A stretch of DNA of 64,000 nucleotides from Leptodactylus fallax (GCA_947044405.1 CAMRHE010000166.1:2357501-2421500); one strand, 5' to 3'. Counted from the stretch's first letter, positions 11,353 through 23,017 are shown. Numbers and translations: made by a program. The notes: generated by a model from the sequence alone, not told the origin.

Positions 11353-14300
11353 ATGGTGCTTAAGTTGGCCTCTCTCAATGTCCGAGGCCTCAATAGCCCA
11401 CAGAAGCGTATGTACATCTGGAAGAAGGCTCTCTCACTTTCTGCGGACGTGTTTTGTGCACAAGAAACTCACCTTCTACAAAAGGACGCCTTCAGGCTAA
11501 AACATCCCTCCTTCCCTATAATCTGCCATGCACACCACCGATCGAAAAAACGTGGAGTCCTTGTCGCCTTCAGAGACTTCGTGGCATTCTCCTTGACAGC
11601 ACAAAGAGCAGACCCCCAAGGCAGATTCCTCATCATTGTTTGCCTCCTCAACAATGCCCCCTTTACAATAGTCAATGTATACGCTCCACACCGAAAGACC
11701 CTGGCATTTCTGCATAAAGTCCGACGACAAATTCAAGACATCCAACAAGGTGCATTAATAATTTGTGGAGACTTTAACAACATAATGGACCCTTCTCTGG
11801 ATTCGACTAACACCAGTAGGGAGAGCACCTCCTGCCTGCACCAATTTCCGCATAATGAAAATCTACATGATATATGGCGCGCACATCATGAGGGCGAAAG
11901 GGACTATACCTATTTCTCAGCAGTCCATGGCTCCTATTCCCGCATCGACATGTTCTTGGTAGACCTTCCGACCCTGATGAGTTCCATAAAATCTACAATT
12001 GAATCAATCACTTGGTCTGACCACGCAGCTATTACTCTCACTATAGAAGAAAAGACACCACCTTCCTCTACTAGACTCTGGAGAAATAACACTTACCTCA
12101 TGAGTCATCCTAATTATTGCCCGATAATAGAAAAAGACCTCCAGGATTATTTCCAGACAAACTCCACCTCTACCGATGACCCCTATACTCTCTGGAATGC
12201 TCATAAAGCGTACATCCGTGGCACACTTATAAAAATAGCGCATGGGAATAAAAAAGAACGCCAGAAAGCAATTAAGGAGGCAATGTCTACACTTCGTACT
12301 GTGGAAGCTGCAAACAAAAGTAACCCTAATCCGATTACTTCGGAACAACTTAACCAGGTTAGACAGCATCTACGTCTGCTTCTGCTACAAGACTACGAAA
12401 AAGCTCTGAAAAAAATCTAAAGCTCGATTTTACTCCCAAAGCAACAAAGCCGGCAGATTGTTGGCTAGACAACTACGAGCAAGAGCAGCTAAATCAAGGA
12501 TCCCATACATCAAGCATCCTATAACCAAAGTACAATTAACAGACCCGAGAGACATCGCCAATTCCTTTAAAGATTACTACGCACAGCTTTATAATCTACA
12601 AGAACATACTCCTCTCCCGCCAGATCATTCCACTTTGGTGTCCGGCTTCTTGGGCAACCTAAAATTACCAGGCCTGACAGATGACCATCTCTCGGTCCTA
12701 AACGCCCCTATTACTCTCCCAGAAGTACTGAAAACCATACAGTCCTTACCTAAGAGCAAATCCCCAGGGCCAGATGGTTTCTCTAATGAGTATCTAATTT
12801 ACTTTCAACAAATACTCGCCCCATATCTCATGAACTTCTTCAACCACGCTATGTCAGGTGCACTGCTTCCACGCGAATTCCTGGCGGCATTAATTATCAC
12901 CCTTCCTAAATCAGGCAAACCAGCTGATGTACCGCAGAATTTCAGGCCAATCTCGCTGCTAAACTCGGACCTCAAGCTCTATGCGAAGATCTTAGCAGCT
13001 CGGCTGGCTCCCATTCTCCCAGATTTAGTTGGTGCGGATCAAGTGGGCTTCGTCAAGGGCCGCCAGGCTCCAGATAACACCAGACGTGTCCTTCATCTGA
13101 TAGATCTGCTGGAACGCAGGAGGACTCCAGCCCTGATGGTCGCCTTGGATGCCGAAAAGGCGTTTGATCGGATTAACTGGTCCTTCGCCTTTTCTGTCCT
13201 GCAGAGAATGCAATTCTCTGGCCCTATCCTCACTGCTATATCCAATCTGTATTCCTCTCCATCGGCCAGAGTGTTTACCAACAGTACACTGTCGGATAGC
13301 TTTACTATAAGGAATGGAACGAGACAGGGATGCCCCCTTTCTCCCTTGATTTTTATACTCACCATTGAGCCATTGGCGCAGACCCTGAGGCAAAGCGACA
13401 GAGTTCAAGGAGTGAAAATCTTGGATTCATCTTATCTCATCTCCCTCTACGCGGATGATATCATATTGTCCCTGACTCACCCAGAATCCTCTCTGTCAGC
13501 TGCTATCGGAATTCTCAAAGAATATGGAGCCCTCTCCTTTTATAAAATTAATGAGTCTAAAACACAAATTCTCCCGTTGGGCGTCCCCAAGCCACTTCTG
13601 GAACGGCTTAAGGAGGAATTTCCTTATGATTGGAGGTCGACAGACTTGGATTACCTGGGAATAAAGATCACTCCCTCTATTACACAAGTAGCCAAAGCCA
13701 ATTACATGTATCGACTGATAGATCTAGAGAGAGAGTTCCAATCTTACTCAAAACATACCCTGTCATGGCTAGGCAGGATATCTGCCTTTCAAATGATGCT
13801 GCTTCCAAAAATCTTATACCTATTCAGAACTATTCCTGTAGCTCCCCCTCTTATATTCCTCCAGAAAACTAACGCTATGCTCAACAAGCTTATCTGGAAT
13901 TCCAAGAAATCAAGACTCCCATCTTCTATTATGCACAGGAAACGGGGAGTAGGAGGTTTGGGAGTACCAAACATATATGATTACTATATGGCCTCACACC
14001 TTTCTACTCTAAAGGACTGGTGGCACAACAACGCTCACAAATCCTGGTTACGTATCGAGTCTTATATGATACCACAACACAATCTCCAATCTTGGCTTCT
14101 CTACTCCCTCTGGACTGAGGTGGTACCTTCACTTACGTCTCCAATTCTAAAACACCTTATAGACAGCTGGCGACATATCCACCACTCTACAGGAAAGAAA
14201 CAGTCACTAAACGTTAAGAGGGCCCCGATTGAATTCTTGGAGTTAGCAATTCTAGATCTCAATTTATCCGTCTGGAAATCGTCGGGTATCACCTCTATCT

Positions 14301-15101
14301 CACAGATGTGGAGTGAAGAATCATTGATCCCATTCCAGTCTCTGCAATCCACCTTCTCCCTACCCTCCACTTGCTTCTTTACATACCTGAGAATCAAGCA
14401 CTTCCTAACCTCCAACCACAACAAACAAATTCTGTATAACAAATCTCTGTTGGACCTCCTCAAAATTCCCAATCCAGCCACCAAGACCCTCAGCTCCATC
14501 TACAACACTATAGGCTCTAAAGTCCGTCTGGTCAAATCTACTCCATTACTCAGCTGGGAAACGCAACTTCATCAACAATTCTCGGTCATACAATGGCAGA
14601 AAGCACTGGCCTTCGCGAAAAAGACCTTCCGGTGTACAACTCACTATGAAACCACTGTCAAAATTCTCCTCCACTGGTACTATACCCCAGAGCGACTGCA
14701 CCGAATATTTCCGCAGACTTCGAACTCCTGTTGGAGGGGATGTAGTGAGAAAGGAACTCTACTCCATTTATTGTGGACATGTCCCCAAGTGGTGCCATAT
14801 TGGCAAGACGTCTTCCGGTGGATCTGTTCTCTGGTGGGATACTCCATACCCCCCCTCACCAGCTTTGGCACTCCTATTTCTGCAGATCGACTCTTTCTCA
14901 GTGGTACATAGAGTGTTGATTGGCCATGCCTTACTGTCAGCGTCATTGGCTCTTCTACGCAACTGGAAGTCTGCTAACATCCCATCTAGAGGAGACCTAG
15001 TGACCATGGTGGAACTGACCTACCAACATGAAAGAATTCTTTCCCATGGAGTCCTTGGGGACAGCCAATTCCAATTAAAGGCCCATCTGCATCGGCCGTA
15101 A
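11353..15101 (+). pseudogene. L1-type ORF2 (endonuclease-reverse transcriptase), two frame breaks
   Basis: Encodes the nicking endonuclease and reverse transcriptase of the LINE. The natural start is ATG 11353 (MVLKLASLNVRGLN). The endonuclease carries CAQETHL, ICGDFNN and WSDHAA. The frame breaks at an A7 run, 12409-12415, and one base fewer would restore register into KARFYSQSNKAG. The main RT frame, 12458-14911, shows SPGPDGFSNEY, FRPISLL, VALDAEKAFDR, GTRQGCPLSPLIF and LYADDIIL, then an L1-type C-terminal zinc knuckle spaced CX3CX7HX4C (CWRGC...H...C, ~14730-14790). A second indel near 14895-14903 moves the last ~65 codons (to 15101) into another frame. Catalytic residues are all present. 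Confidence 0.9.
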
Positions 15102-15860
15102 ATCCGGTTGTGCCGCCCTCAGAAGATCATAACTAATATTACTGTCACTTCTTGTTGTTTTATACCCGTATAAACCTCCTTATTCTATCCTAATAACCCA
15201 ACAACTCTTAGAAAACTAACATATCTCCTTGCATATTAGTACCCTGTTTATTCTATGTTTATTTTGACTTATAGCTACTTCAGTAGCGTATCCGAAAATG
15301 CTTTCTTGAATGTTGTAATCTGACCTTATAAAAATCTTAATAAAACTGATTGAAAGAGAAAAAAAGACACAAAATGCACATGGCCAAAAAAGGCGCATTT
15401 AAACTAACACATGCACAACATGTAATAAGGAGGTGCAGCCGACATCATAAATAGGCACTATAGTAAAACTAGTCTAAAAAAAAAAGCGAAAAGTATGACC
15501 AAAAAGGAGCAGATGATAAATAAACTGTGTAAACCCAGCCTTAGGAGGCACAGTAAATACCCTAAGGGTCAGAGGTGTAGCTAGCGGGGAAGGGGGGGGG
15601 GCAAGGGGGGCGGCTGTCATCGCAGGTTACCCTCACACATCAACTACATCGGCGTCTTCAAGACACAGATACAATTGAAATACATAGTAGAGAAGGAAGA
15701 CTCTGGCTGGTAAGTAGCTCCTAAGCCACAAGCTACTTCAGGTCTGTGGCCTACGAGCTGCCTTAAGACGTCTGAGTCCTGGCACAGACGTCTGCGCGAT
15801 GACGTCACTGTCCTGAGCCGTCTGCGCCAGGACACAGAAGTCCTGCTGCTTCAGTAAGCA

Positions 15861-17411
15861 TATCTCACAGAAAATAAATGGTTTCAAATGATAAAACTTA
15901 ACTTTTAATATTTTAAAATAAAAATTACACAAAGGACGTCCACTAATCTACTAAAAGACAGATCAATGTGGTCTGTGCCTGCCTATTCAAAGTTTATTCA
16001 GGATTTAAATGTTAGACAGTATTCTCACTCTCCAACTTTCCACTGGACCTAGGGTGTAATTAGATACTTTCACCACCCTTAGACTAAGGTTATAGTATCA
16101 CGGCTGCATCATACAACAGGTCAGTATTTTGTCAGTTGCTCTTAGTGCTAGGAAAACCCAAACACCTGGTCCCCACACACAATTTGTAAAGCCTCACTGA
16201 CTAGACTCCTGCACAGCCATGATATACCTCCACAACCCTAGTCTGTAGTATGTACATATGCCAGTAATCTAGGTACAGGTCACAGTAACTTCATTTCCTG
16301 TCATTAAAATGTTATAACCATAAGGGAAACTATGATATTCTGACCCTTATACTCAAACACTTATATTGCAGCCATTACTGATATCCCCTATGTTGACTCC
16401 AGGGATATACAGCTACCATTTCCATTAGTGACTCAAATTCCACCAACTAATCTCCAGGCTACTCAGACTGCCCCAGTCTTCTGTCAGTCCTTCATGCCCC
16501 CAAGTGGTATGGCTTGTGGTCAACTAACTCTAAACTTATCAGTTGGTCTAAGCTGCTATAAATATTTTTCAAAAATGCAGTTACAACTGCAGTTCCTGGA
16601 GCATTGATGGTGTGCTCCAGTGTATAGAGTAGCTGACTACGCTATACACTGGAGCACACCATCAGTGCTCCAGGAACTGCAGCTTAGACCAACTGATAAG
16701 TTTAGAGTTAGTTGACCACAAGCCATACCACTTGGGGGCATGAAGGACTGACAGAAGACTGGGGCAGTCTGAGTAGCCTGGAGATTAGTTGGTGGAATTT
16801 GAGTCACTAATGGAAATGGTAGCTGTATATCCCTGGAGTCAACATAGGGGATATCAGTAATGGCTGCAATATAAGTGTTTGAGTATAAGGGTCAGAATAT
16901 CATAGTTTCCCTTATGGTTATAACATTTTAATGACAGGAAATGAAGTTACTGTGACCTGTACCTAGATTACTGGCATATGTACTTACTGCAGACTAGGGT
17001 TGTGGAGGTATAGCATGGCTGTGCGGGAGTCTAGTCAGTGATGCTTTACAAATTGTGTATGGGGACCAGGTGTTTGGGTTTTCCTAGCACTAAGAGCAAC
17101 TGACAAAATACTGACCTGTTGTATGATGCAGCCGTGATACTATAACCTTAGTCTAAGGGTGGTGAAAGTATCTAATTACACCCTAGGTCCAGTGGAAAGT
17201 TGGAGAGTGTGAATACTGTCTAACATTTAAATCCTGAATAAACTTTGAATAGGCAGGCACAGACCACATTGATCTGTCTTTTAGTAGATTAGTGGACGTC
17301 CTTTGTGTAATTTTTATTTTAAAATATTAAAAGTTAAGTTTTATCGTTTGAAACCATTTATTTTCTGTGAGATATGAAGTAATAGGGAATGGTGTAGAAC
17401 CCGCTGTGAGA
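15861..17411. repeat. 1.55-kb near-perfect palindrome (foldback element)
   Basis: Left arm 15861 to ~16634 is the reverse complement of ~16635 to 17374, with roughly ten to fifteen mismatches seen by eye across ~740 bp. The 15-bp direct repeat CTGCTTCAGTAAGCA flanks it exactly (15846-15860 and 17412-17426). Two asymmetries stand out: 34 bp at 16557-16590 occurs only in the left arm, and 37 bp at 17375-17411 only beyond the right arm. The last 8 bp of that tail are CTGTGAGA, the inverse of the TCTCACAG near the left tip. There is no reading frame of note. The arms would form a very stable hairpin. Confidence 0.85.
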
Positions 17412-17723
17412 CTGCTTCAGTAAGCAGCGGCAGTGCCGGCGGCGGAGGCTCCTCCTCGGGAGATTGGAGGTAGGTGAATAGCATCAGCTTTTTTTTTTTT
17501 TTTTTTACTCACTTTGGGCCTTTTAATTGGGGGTGGGGGGAGTGGGGGTTGTAATACATATAAGAGGTCATTTGGGAGCATTGGGAATTTAGCAAGATAA
17601 GAGGCCATAACTAATATAAGGGGTATTAGGGGGCTTTAATATGAGGATATAAATTATAGTGAAAGGTCAGTGGGGTCTGTATGAATGTAAGGGGAGATAA
17701 TATTAGGGGGCATTGGGGCAGTA

Positions 17724-18295
17724 TTAAAGGGGTTTTCTAGGGAATAATAAAGTTTACTGGTAAGGATTGTATTGGGCAAATTGGAAAGGAGGCGGGGAAG
17801 GTGAAACAAAAAAATACTCACTTGTCCCCGGGCTACCGATGTCCTCAGCCCTCTGCTGCTGTCTGTCCAGGCCGAAAGTCCTGCACTGCACGTGATTGGC
17901 CTCAGCAGTGGCTGGAAAGGATTCTGTGATGTCACTCATATACATGACTGGGTCCTTTACTGCCAACGCTGGGGCCACTGATGGCCTCAGCAGTCACGTA
18001 TGGCACGTGTCTGAACAGACAGTGGCAGCAGACACCAGAGCACTGGGGACAGGTAAGGCTGGGTTCACACTAGCGCTCGGTTTCTGGTTTTCGTGTCCAC
18101 TTGGAAACCCAATCCACTTAAAAAGTGGACCCCATAGACTATAATGGGGTCTGCTGGATTTCTGCCTGACTTGCAGGACTTTTCTTTCTGCATTATTCAA
18201 ATGGAATGGGGGACTGAATCCCCCAACAGAGTTCAAGCGCTAGTGTGGACCCAGCCTCCACTGTGATTTGTCCACTTCCTGGACAACCCCTTTAA
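17724..18295. mobile_element. TTAA-flanked MITE with AAAGGGGTTTTCTAG end
   Basis: TTAA 17724-17727 and 18292-18295. Left end TTAAAGGGGTTTTCTAGGGA faces the right end TTCCTGGACAACCCCTTTAA. A second small foldback element is nested at 18056-18256. Confidence 0.7.
18056..18256. repeat. Foldback MITE with GGGTTCACACTAGCG ends
   Basis: AGGCTGGGTTCACACTAGCG and CGCTAGTGTGGACCCAGCCT are inverted copies at the two ends. An inner pair AAAAGTGGACCCCATAGACT / TATAATGGGGTC also folds. Confidence 0.8.
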
Positions 18296-18676
18296 AGAGG
18301 ACCTTTCATGTCCTCATGAACCTGACAGTCGGCTTTCCCATAATGTGCCCCGGGGCTGGAGATATTGGTGCCATTAGTTTCGGCACCGATTTCTCTCCAC
18401 TGTCAGAAGGGCGTTCCTGACAGTCTAGGCCCCCTGACAGTACTCTATCATAGCCTTGTACTGTCAGAGGGGGCGATGATGCTGAGCTATGAGGAAGGCC
18501 CCCCTCCCCCAGTACAAGTCTATGGATGAGTACTGTCGGGGTGGGGGGCGTTCCTCACAGCCCAGCGATGACGCTAGACTGTCAGGAACGCTCTTCTGAT
18601 GGTGGGGAGAGATTTGTGCCAAAACTAACGGCACCGATATCTCCTCCACCGGGGCACATAATGGGAAAGCCGATGT
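18292..18676. repeat. TTAA-type MITE, right end lost
   Basis: Begins TTAAAGAGGACCTTTCATGT. GGCTTTCCCATAATGTGCCC (18342) pairs with GGGCACATAATGGGAAAGCC (18651), enclosing inverted CGGCACCGAT blocks. The distal ~40 bp and the terminal TTAA are missing on the right. Confidence 0.65.
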
Positions 18677-19192
18677 GTTTTGGGAGCGTGGAAAAGTGAG
18701 GAGCCAAAGATGTCTGTGTTACAAACTTTACAGTCACAACTGGAAGAAGTGGTCATGGTGGTCCAGATGTAAGAGACGATATGTGTAAACAGTCAGACGT
18801 CACCTGTAAGTCACAACATTGTTTCTGTACTGTATTTACCTAACTGGTCTTCACAGAACCACTAACTACCATTATATGGTCTCCGTTTAGTGATAGTGTT
18901 GGTATACCTGAGTTGGGGGCCCACTTGGACATGTTCGCCTTCCCTGTGCTGAACCCCTAGCTATGCCTCTGGTAAGGGTGCTGTCATATGTGTGGCTAAG
19001 CCACAGTAACTTTGGGCTTTTCACAGCTTTTCAATTGCCCTGATGTACCTGTATTTGCAACTTCAAACCAGAGCATGGTTTCATTTAGGCCTCTGTTACA
19101 TGACTGTGTTCAGTGTATGGGTCAGTGAAAATGGCATGGATGACAAATGGATTATTATCTGTGTGTCATCCGTCCTTTCCACCAACCAATAC

Positions 19193-20477
19193 CATACCTC
19201 CCAACTTTCAAATGACAGAAAGAGGGACAAAATGTGTTGCACGCTGTGCATACCACGGCTAATTTAGCTCCACCCTCTTCTACTTTGACTCTGCCCATTC
19301 TCACCTATTTTTATTTGTACCCTCACACAGTATAATGCTCCTACAGTCACCCTAACATTATAGTATTCCCCTCCGATTGCCCCACAGTATGAAGTCCCTG
19401 TCCTCGTGCCCCTATTTAAACTGGGGGCAGCTAAAGGGGGACATTAAACTGGGGCAACCGGTGGGGGATATTAAACTGTGGGGGTAGCTGGAGGGGAACA
19501 ATAAACTGGGGGCAACTAGAGGCAGACATGTCCTCCTCCAGCTACCCCCATGGTTTAATGTCTTCCTCCAGTTGCCCCCAGTTTAATGTCCACTGCCCCA
19601 TCTGCCACCAATTTAATGTCCTCCCTTCATCTGCCACCAGCTTAATGCCCCTTTCATCTGCCCCCAGTTTAACTGCCCCCCTTCATCTGTCACAAATTTA
19701 ATGCCCCCCCTCCATCTGCCCCCAGTTTCATGTCCCCCTTCATCTGCCCCAGTTTAATTGCCCCCTTTATCTACCCCCACTGTATAATTGTCCCCCTTCA
19801 ACTGCCACCAGTTAATTACCCCCTACATCTGCCCCCAGTTTAATGTCCCCCTTTATTTTCCACCAGGCTTAATGTCCCCCTTCATCTGCTCCCAATTTAA
19901 TTGCCCCCTTCATCTGCCCCCAGTTTAATTGCCCCCTTCATCTGCCTTCAGTTTAATTGCCCCCTTCATCTGCCTTCAGTTTAATTGCCCCTACATCTGC
20001 CACCAGTTTAATGTCCCCCTTTATCTGCCTCCAGTTTAATGTCCCCCTTTATCTGCCACCAGTTTAATTGTCCCCCTTTATCTGCCCCCGGTTTAATTGC
20101 CCCCTTTATCTGCCCCCAGTTTAATGCCCCCCTTATCTCTCCCCAGTATAATGTCCCCCGAAAGTTTAACATAAAATCACTGATACTCACCTCTCCTCGC
20201 TTTCCTCCTAGAGTGTTCAGGCATCTGCAGGCACGATGTAAGTGACGTCATCACATCACATCTACAGCTCCCGGGTCTGGAGCATGCATAGGGGAACAGT
20301 GGAGAAGCAAGAGCTGTCCATGGACGGCTCTTGTTTCACCATTGTATTCAACTCATCTATGTCCTCTCCGGACGCAGATGAGTTAAATCCGGGACATACC
20401 TCCCGCCGACCAGGACAGTGGGACAGGACTCACAATCTGGGACTGTCCCGCAGAATCTGGGATGGTTAGCAGGTATG
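19193..20477. mobile_element. CATACCTCCCAAC-ended element, copy 1
   Basis: Left end CATACCTCCCAACTTTC faces a degraded right end GGTTAGCAGGTATG. The exact 6-bp duplication CAATAC flanks it (19187-19192, 20478-20483). Subterminal motifs GAAAGAGGGACAAAATG and GGGACTGTCCCGCAGAATC recur in copies 2 and 3. The middle is a long tandem array. It has no coding region and its superfamily is unassigned. Confidence 0.75.
19430..20165. repeat. Degenerate ~27-bp tandem array
   Basis: About two dozen variants of TTTAATGTCCCCCTTCATCT plus GCCCCCAG, first in reverse (to ~19510) then forward orientation. The same unit fills copy 2 (20860-21175) and appears in copy 3 (26108-26165), so it is part of the element rather than a host satellite. 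Confidence 0.85.
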
Positions 20478-20607
20478 CAATACATTGAATGGAATGAATC
20501 ACAAATACGGACAGGCATAGGACCTACTTCATATTTTGCAGCTCTTCACTACGGCCAGGACAAAAAGCCGGAAAGATTATGGCTGTGTGTATGGGCCCAT
20601 AGAAATG

Positions 20608-21543
20608 CATACCGTCCAACTTTCAAAGGACAGAAAGAGGGTCAAAATGTGTGGCAAATTTAGGTCATTGACTCTACATTGACTCCGCCCATTCTCATCC
20701 ACTTTTCCATGTGCCTCCACATGGTATAATGCTCCTACAGTCACCCTAACATTATATACCCCCACATTATAATGTTCCCCTCCAATTGCCCCACAGTATT
20801 AAGTCATTTTCCTCGTGCCCCAGTTTAAACTAAAGGGGGCCATTAAATTGGGGCAGCTGGATGGGGACATTATACAGTGGGGGTAGTTGGAGGGGGACAT
20901 TAAACTGGGAGCAATTAGAGGCAGACATGTCCCCCTCCAGCTACCAACTACAGTTTAATGCCCCTTCATCTACCCCAGTTTAATTTCCCCCTTACATATG
21001 CCCCCGATTTAATGTCCCCCCTCCATCTGCCACCAGTTTAATGTCCCCCTTTTTCTGTCCACAGTTTAATTGACCCCTTCATCTGCCTTCAGTTTAATTG
21101 CCCCTTCATCTGCCCCATCTTAATGTCTACCTTCATCTGCCCCCAGTTTAATTGCCCCCCTACATCTCCCCCAGTTCCCCCCTCTTGCTCACACATGCTG
21201 TCGCTTCTCTCCTCACCTTCCATCAGTCTCCGTTTCCAGCAGCTTCCTCTTTCTGTGTAATGCCACACTGTCCTGTAGTATCCAGAATAGCTCCACCCAC
21301 ACAAGAGTCTGATCACATGGTCATGTCATCAGAGGTCCTTTAGTCCTCTAGGATTTAGCATCTATCATTTAGCTGGAGATAAGAGCTGGTGGATCGGTGC
21401 AAAGTTTGTTAACAGCAAAACACTTCAGGGGCATAGCGGGACTTCAGGGGCATAGCGGGACAAACCGTAAGCTATCTTGGACGGAGGGACAGAAGTGTAA
21501 AATCGGGACTGTCCCGCCGGATGTGGGACGGTTGGGAGCTATG
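20608..21543. mobile_element. CATACCTCCCAAC-ended element, copy 2
   Basis: Begins CATACCGTCCAACTTTC and ends GACGGTTGGGAGCTATG. The exact 6-bp duplication GAAATG flanks it (20602-20607 and 21544-21549). It contains the same tandem unit at 20860-21175 and the same GGGACTGTCCCGCCGG subterminal block. Confidence 0.78.
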
Positions 21544-22064
21544 GAAATGCTTGTGTCCATACTTTGATCTGCAATTGCAAATCAAAAGTCACCTAAAGGA
21601 GGCCTTAGCCTGGATTTACATGGTGCTTTTTTTTTTTATTGCAGTAATGAGCTGCACATGCTAACAGCCAGTACACCAGAGGTTTTCAGTTTAATGGTCG
21701 CTGTCATACATATGAAATGTATAGTAACATCTTCTACCAGTGTTGGACTGGAATGTCTAGGGCCCACCAGTGGAATTGCTTCTAAGGGCCCACCATCAGG
21801 ACCCCTGCAGATCAGTGGTACCGAGACAGGGCGGCTAAAGGTAATAACATGTTGGGAGCCATGCTGCTCACCCGCCATACAATGTGCACCACTGCACTAC
21901 CTAAACCCACTGCTACACCCTGTATGGCAAGTGAACAGCGTGGCTCCTAGAATTGTTACCTGTAGCCACACTGTCCTGGAAAAGCTGATCTGCAGAAGTC
22001 ATCGCAGATGTAATATTGCTGGCCTATCCTAAGGACAGGCCATCAATATTAGAAAGATGGATAA

Positions 22065-22430
22065 ATCCTTTGAAGAGGTTGTCCAGGAATTGGCGCAACC
22101 CATGGCCCATGCGGGAGGTGTAAAATAAAAAATAATTTTAAAAAAAGCATGCTCACCTGTCCCCGGCGCTCCGTTGTCTGCTGCCGGTGTCCATTCAGTC
22201 TCGTGCCGGCGACTCCTTGCTGGGAGTCCTGCACCTCATGTGACCGTGAAGAGCAATTAGGTACAGGATTTCCAGAAATGAGGTGCCGCCATGAGACAGA
22301 ACAGATACAGGCAGGGGACAACGGGGTGCTGGGGACAGGTGAGTATACTTTTTTTGAAATTTTTTTTATTGTTACACCTCCTTGGTGGCCATCACAGTGG
22401 TCGCTCCAGTTTATGGACAACCTCTTTTAA
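22065..22430. repeat. TTAA-type MITE, left TTAA mutated
   Basis: GAAGAGGTTGTCCAGGAATTG on the left and TGGACAACCTCTTTTAA on the right, with TTAA at 22427-22430. The left edge reads TTTGAAGAGG, a decayed TTAA end. Central CCCCGGCGCT / GGTGCTGGGG sequences pair. Confidence 0.65.
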
Positions 22431-22574
22431 GCAGTTGTCTGGGCCCAATTTTTTTATGGCCGCTTCACTGGTCCCCCATACTGTATGGGGAACAGTGATG
22501 GAGCCATTATATTGTGTGGGTGAAGTGATGGGGCTAACATCCTGTGGGGGGGACATTAAACTGTGTGGGGCATA

Positions 22575-22992
22575 TTAAAGGGGTTGTCCAGGGTTAATCT
22601 TTTTTATGGCCTATGCTCATTATAGTCCATAAATACCTGATCAGTAGGGGGCTGACACACAGCACCATCAGCAGTTCGGAGCCACTTCCAGCGCCCGTTC
22701 TGTACACAACATAGGGCCGGAAGCAGAAAGCTCCATCCGCTGTTTAGTCGCCCGGCGCCTTAACTGCGGCTCAGCTCCCACTGACTTCAATAAGTGCTGA
22801 GATGCAGTGAAGGTGCCCGGCTAATATACAGTGGACAGAGCTTTCTGCTTCTGGCCCTGTATTGTGTACAGGACGGGCGCCAGAAGTGGCTCCGTACAGC
22901 TGATCGGTCCGGGGTCGGCCCCGTACAGATCAGGTATCTATGGCCTATCCTGAGGATAAACCATAACAAATTATGCCCGACAACCCCTTTAA
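22575..22992. mobile_element. TTAA-flanked MITE with GGGGTTGTCCAGGG end
   Basis: TTAA at 22575-22578 and 22989-22992. TTAAAGGGGTTGTCCAGGG faces CCCGACAACCCCTTTAA. An inner pair built on AGCAGAAAGCTCC / GAGCTTTCTGCTTC makes a long hairpin. Confidence 0.8.
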
Positions 22993-23017
22993 TATCCCCC
23001 CCCTAATGCGCCACACT

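Larger units (their letters stand above)
8949..15359 (+). mobile_element. Full-length L1/Tx1-like LINE with 17-bp target duplication
   Basis: The element starts at a G-run followed by GGCGTGGCTAGCCGGTGACG and ends after AATAAA (15339-15344) in a short A-rich tail. The 17-bp direct repeat AAAAAAGACACAAAATG flanks it exactly (8932-8948 and 15360-15376), the mark of target-primed reverse transcription. A ~930-bp GC-rich 5' UTR precedes ORF1 (9881-11125) and ORF2 (11353-15101). Full length plus an intact ORF1 and an exact duplication suggest a fairly young copy. Only two small indels disable ORF2. Confidence 0.93.
8690..15540. repeat. Short element interrupted by the L1 insertion
   Basis: ACACATTTATTAAGCTG near 8690 and GATAAATAAACTGTGT near 15520 look like inverted ends of one roughly 420-bp repeat. 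The L1 at 8949-15359 entered at its AAAAAAGACACAAAATG site. Composition is continuous across the insertion, with A-rich TGCACAAAAAAG blocks on both sides. Confidence 0.4.
15570..18971. mobile_element. hAT-type non-autonomous element, 3.4 kb, loaded with nested repeats
   Basis: Ends are CAGAGGTGTAGCTAG (15570) and, inverted, CAGAGGCATAGCTAG (ending 18971). The flanking 8-mers CTAAGGGT (15562-15569) and GTAAGGGT (18972-18979) match at 7 of 8, as expected of an aged hAT duplication. No transposase is visible. The interior holds the 1.55-kb palindrome, two TTAA MITEs and a TTCACAC foldback MITE. Confidence 0.7.

Noticed and set aside
15846..17426. Palindrome as a sequencing foldback artefact
   Set aside because: The arms differ at many positions and by a 34-bp indel, which an artefactual read-through copy would not show to this extent; still worth confirming with spanning reads.
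19430..20165. CRISPR-like or regulatory array of ~27-bp repeats
   Set aside because: Contiguous degenerate units without spacers, shared with two other copies of the same mobile element.
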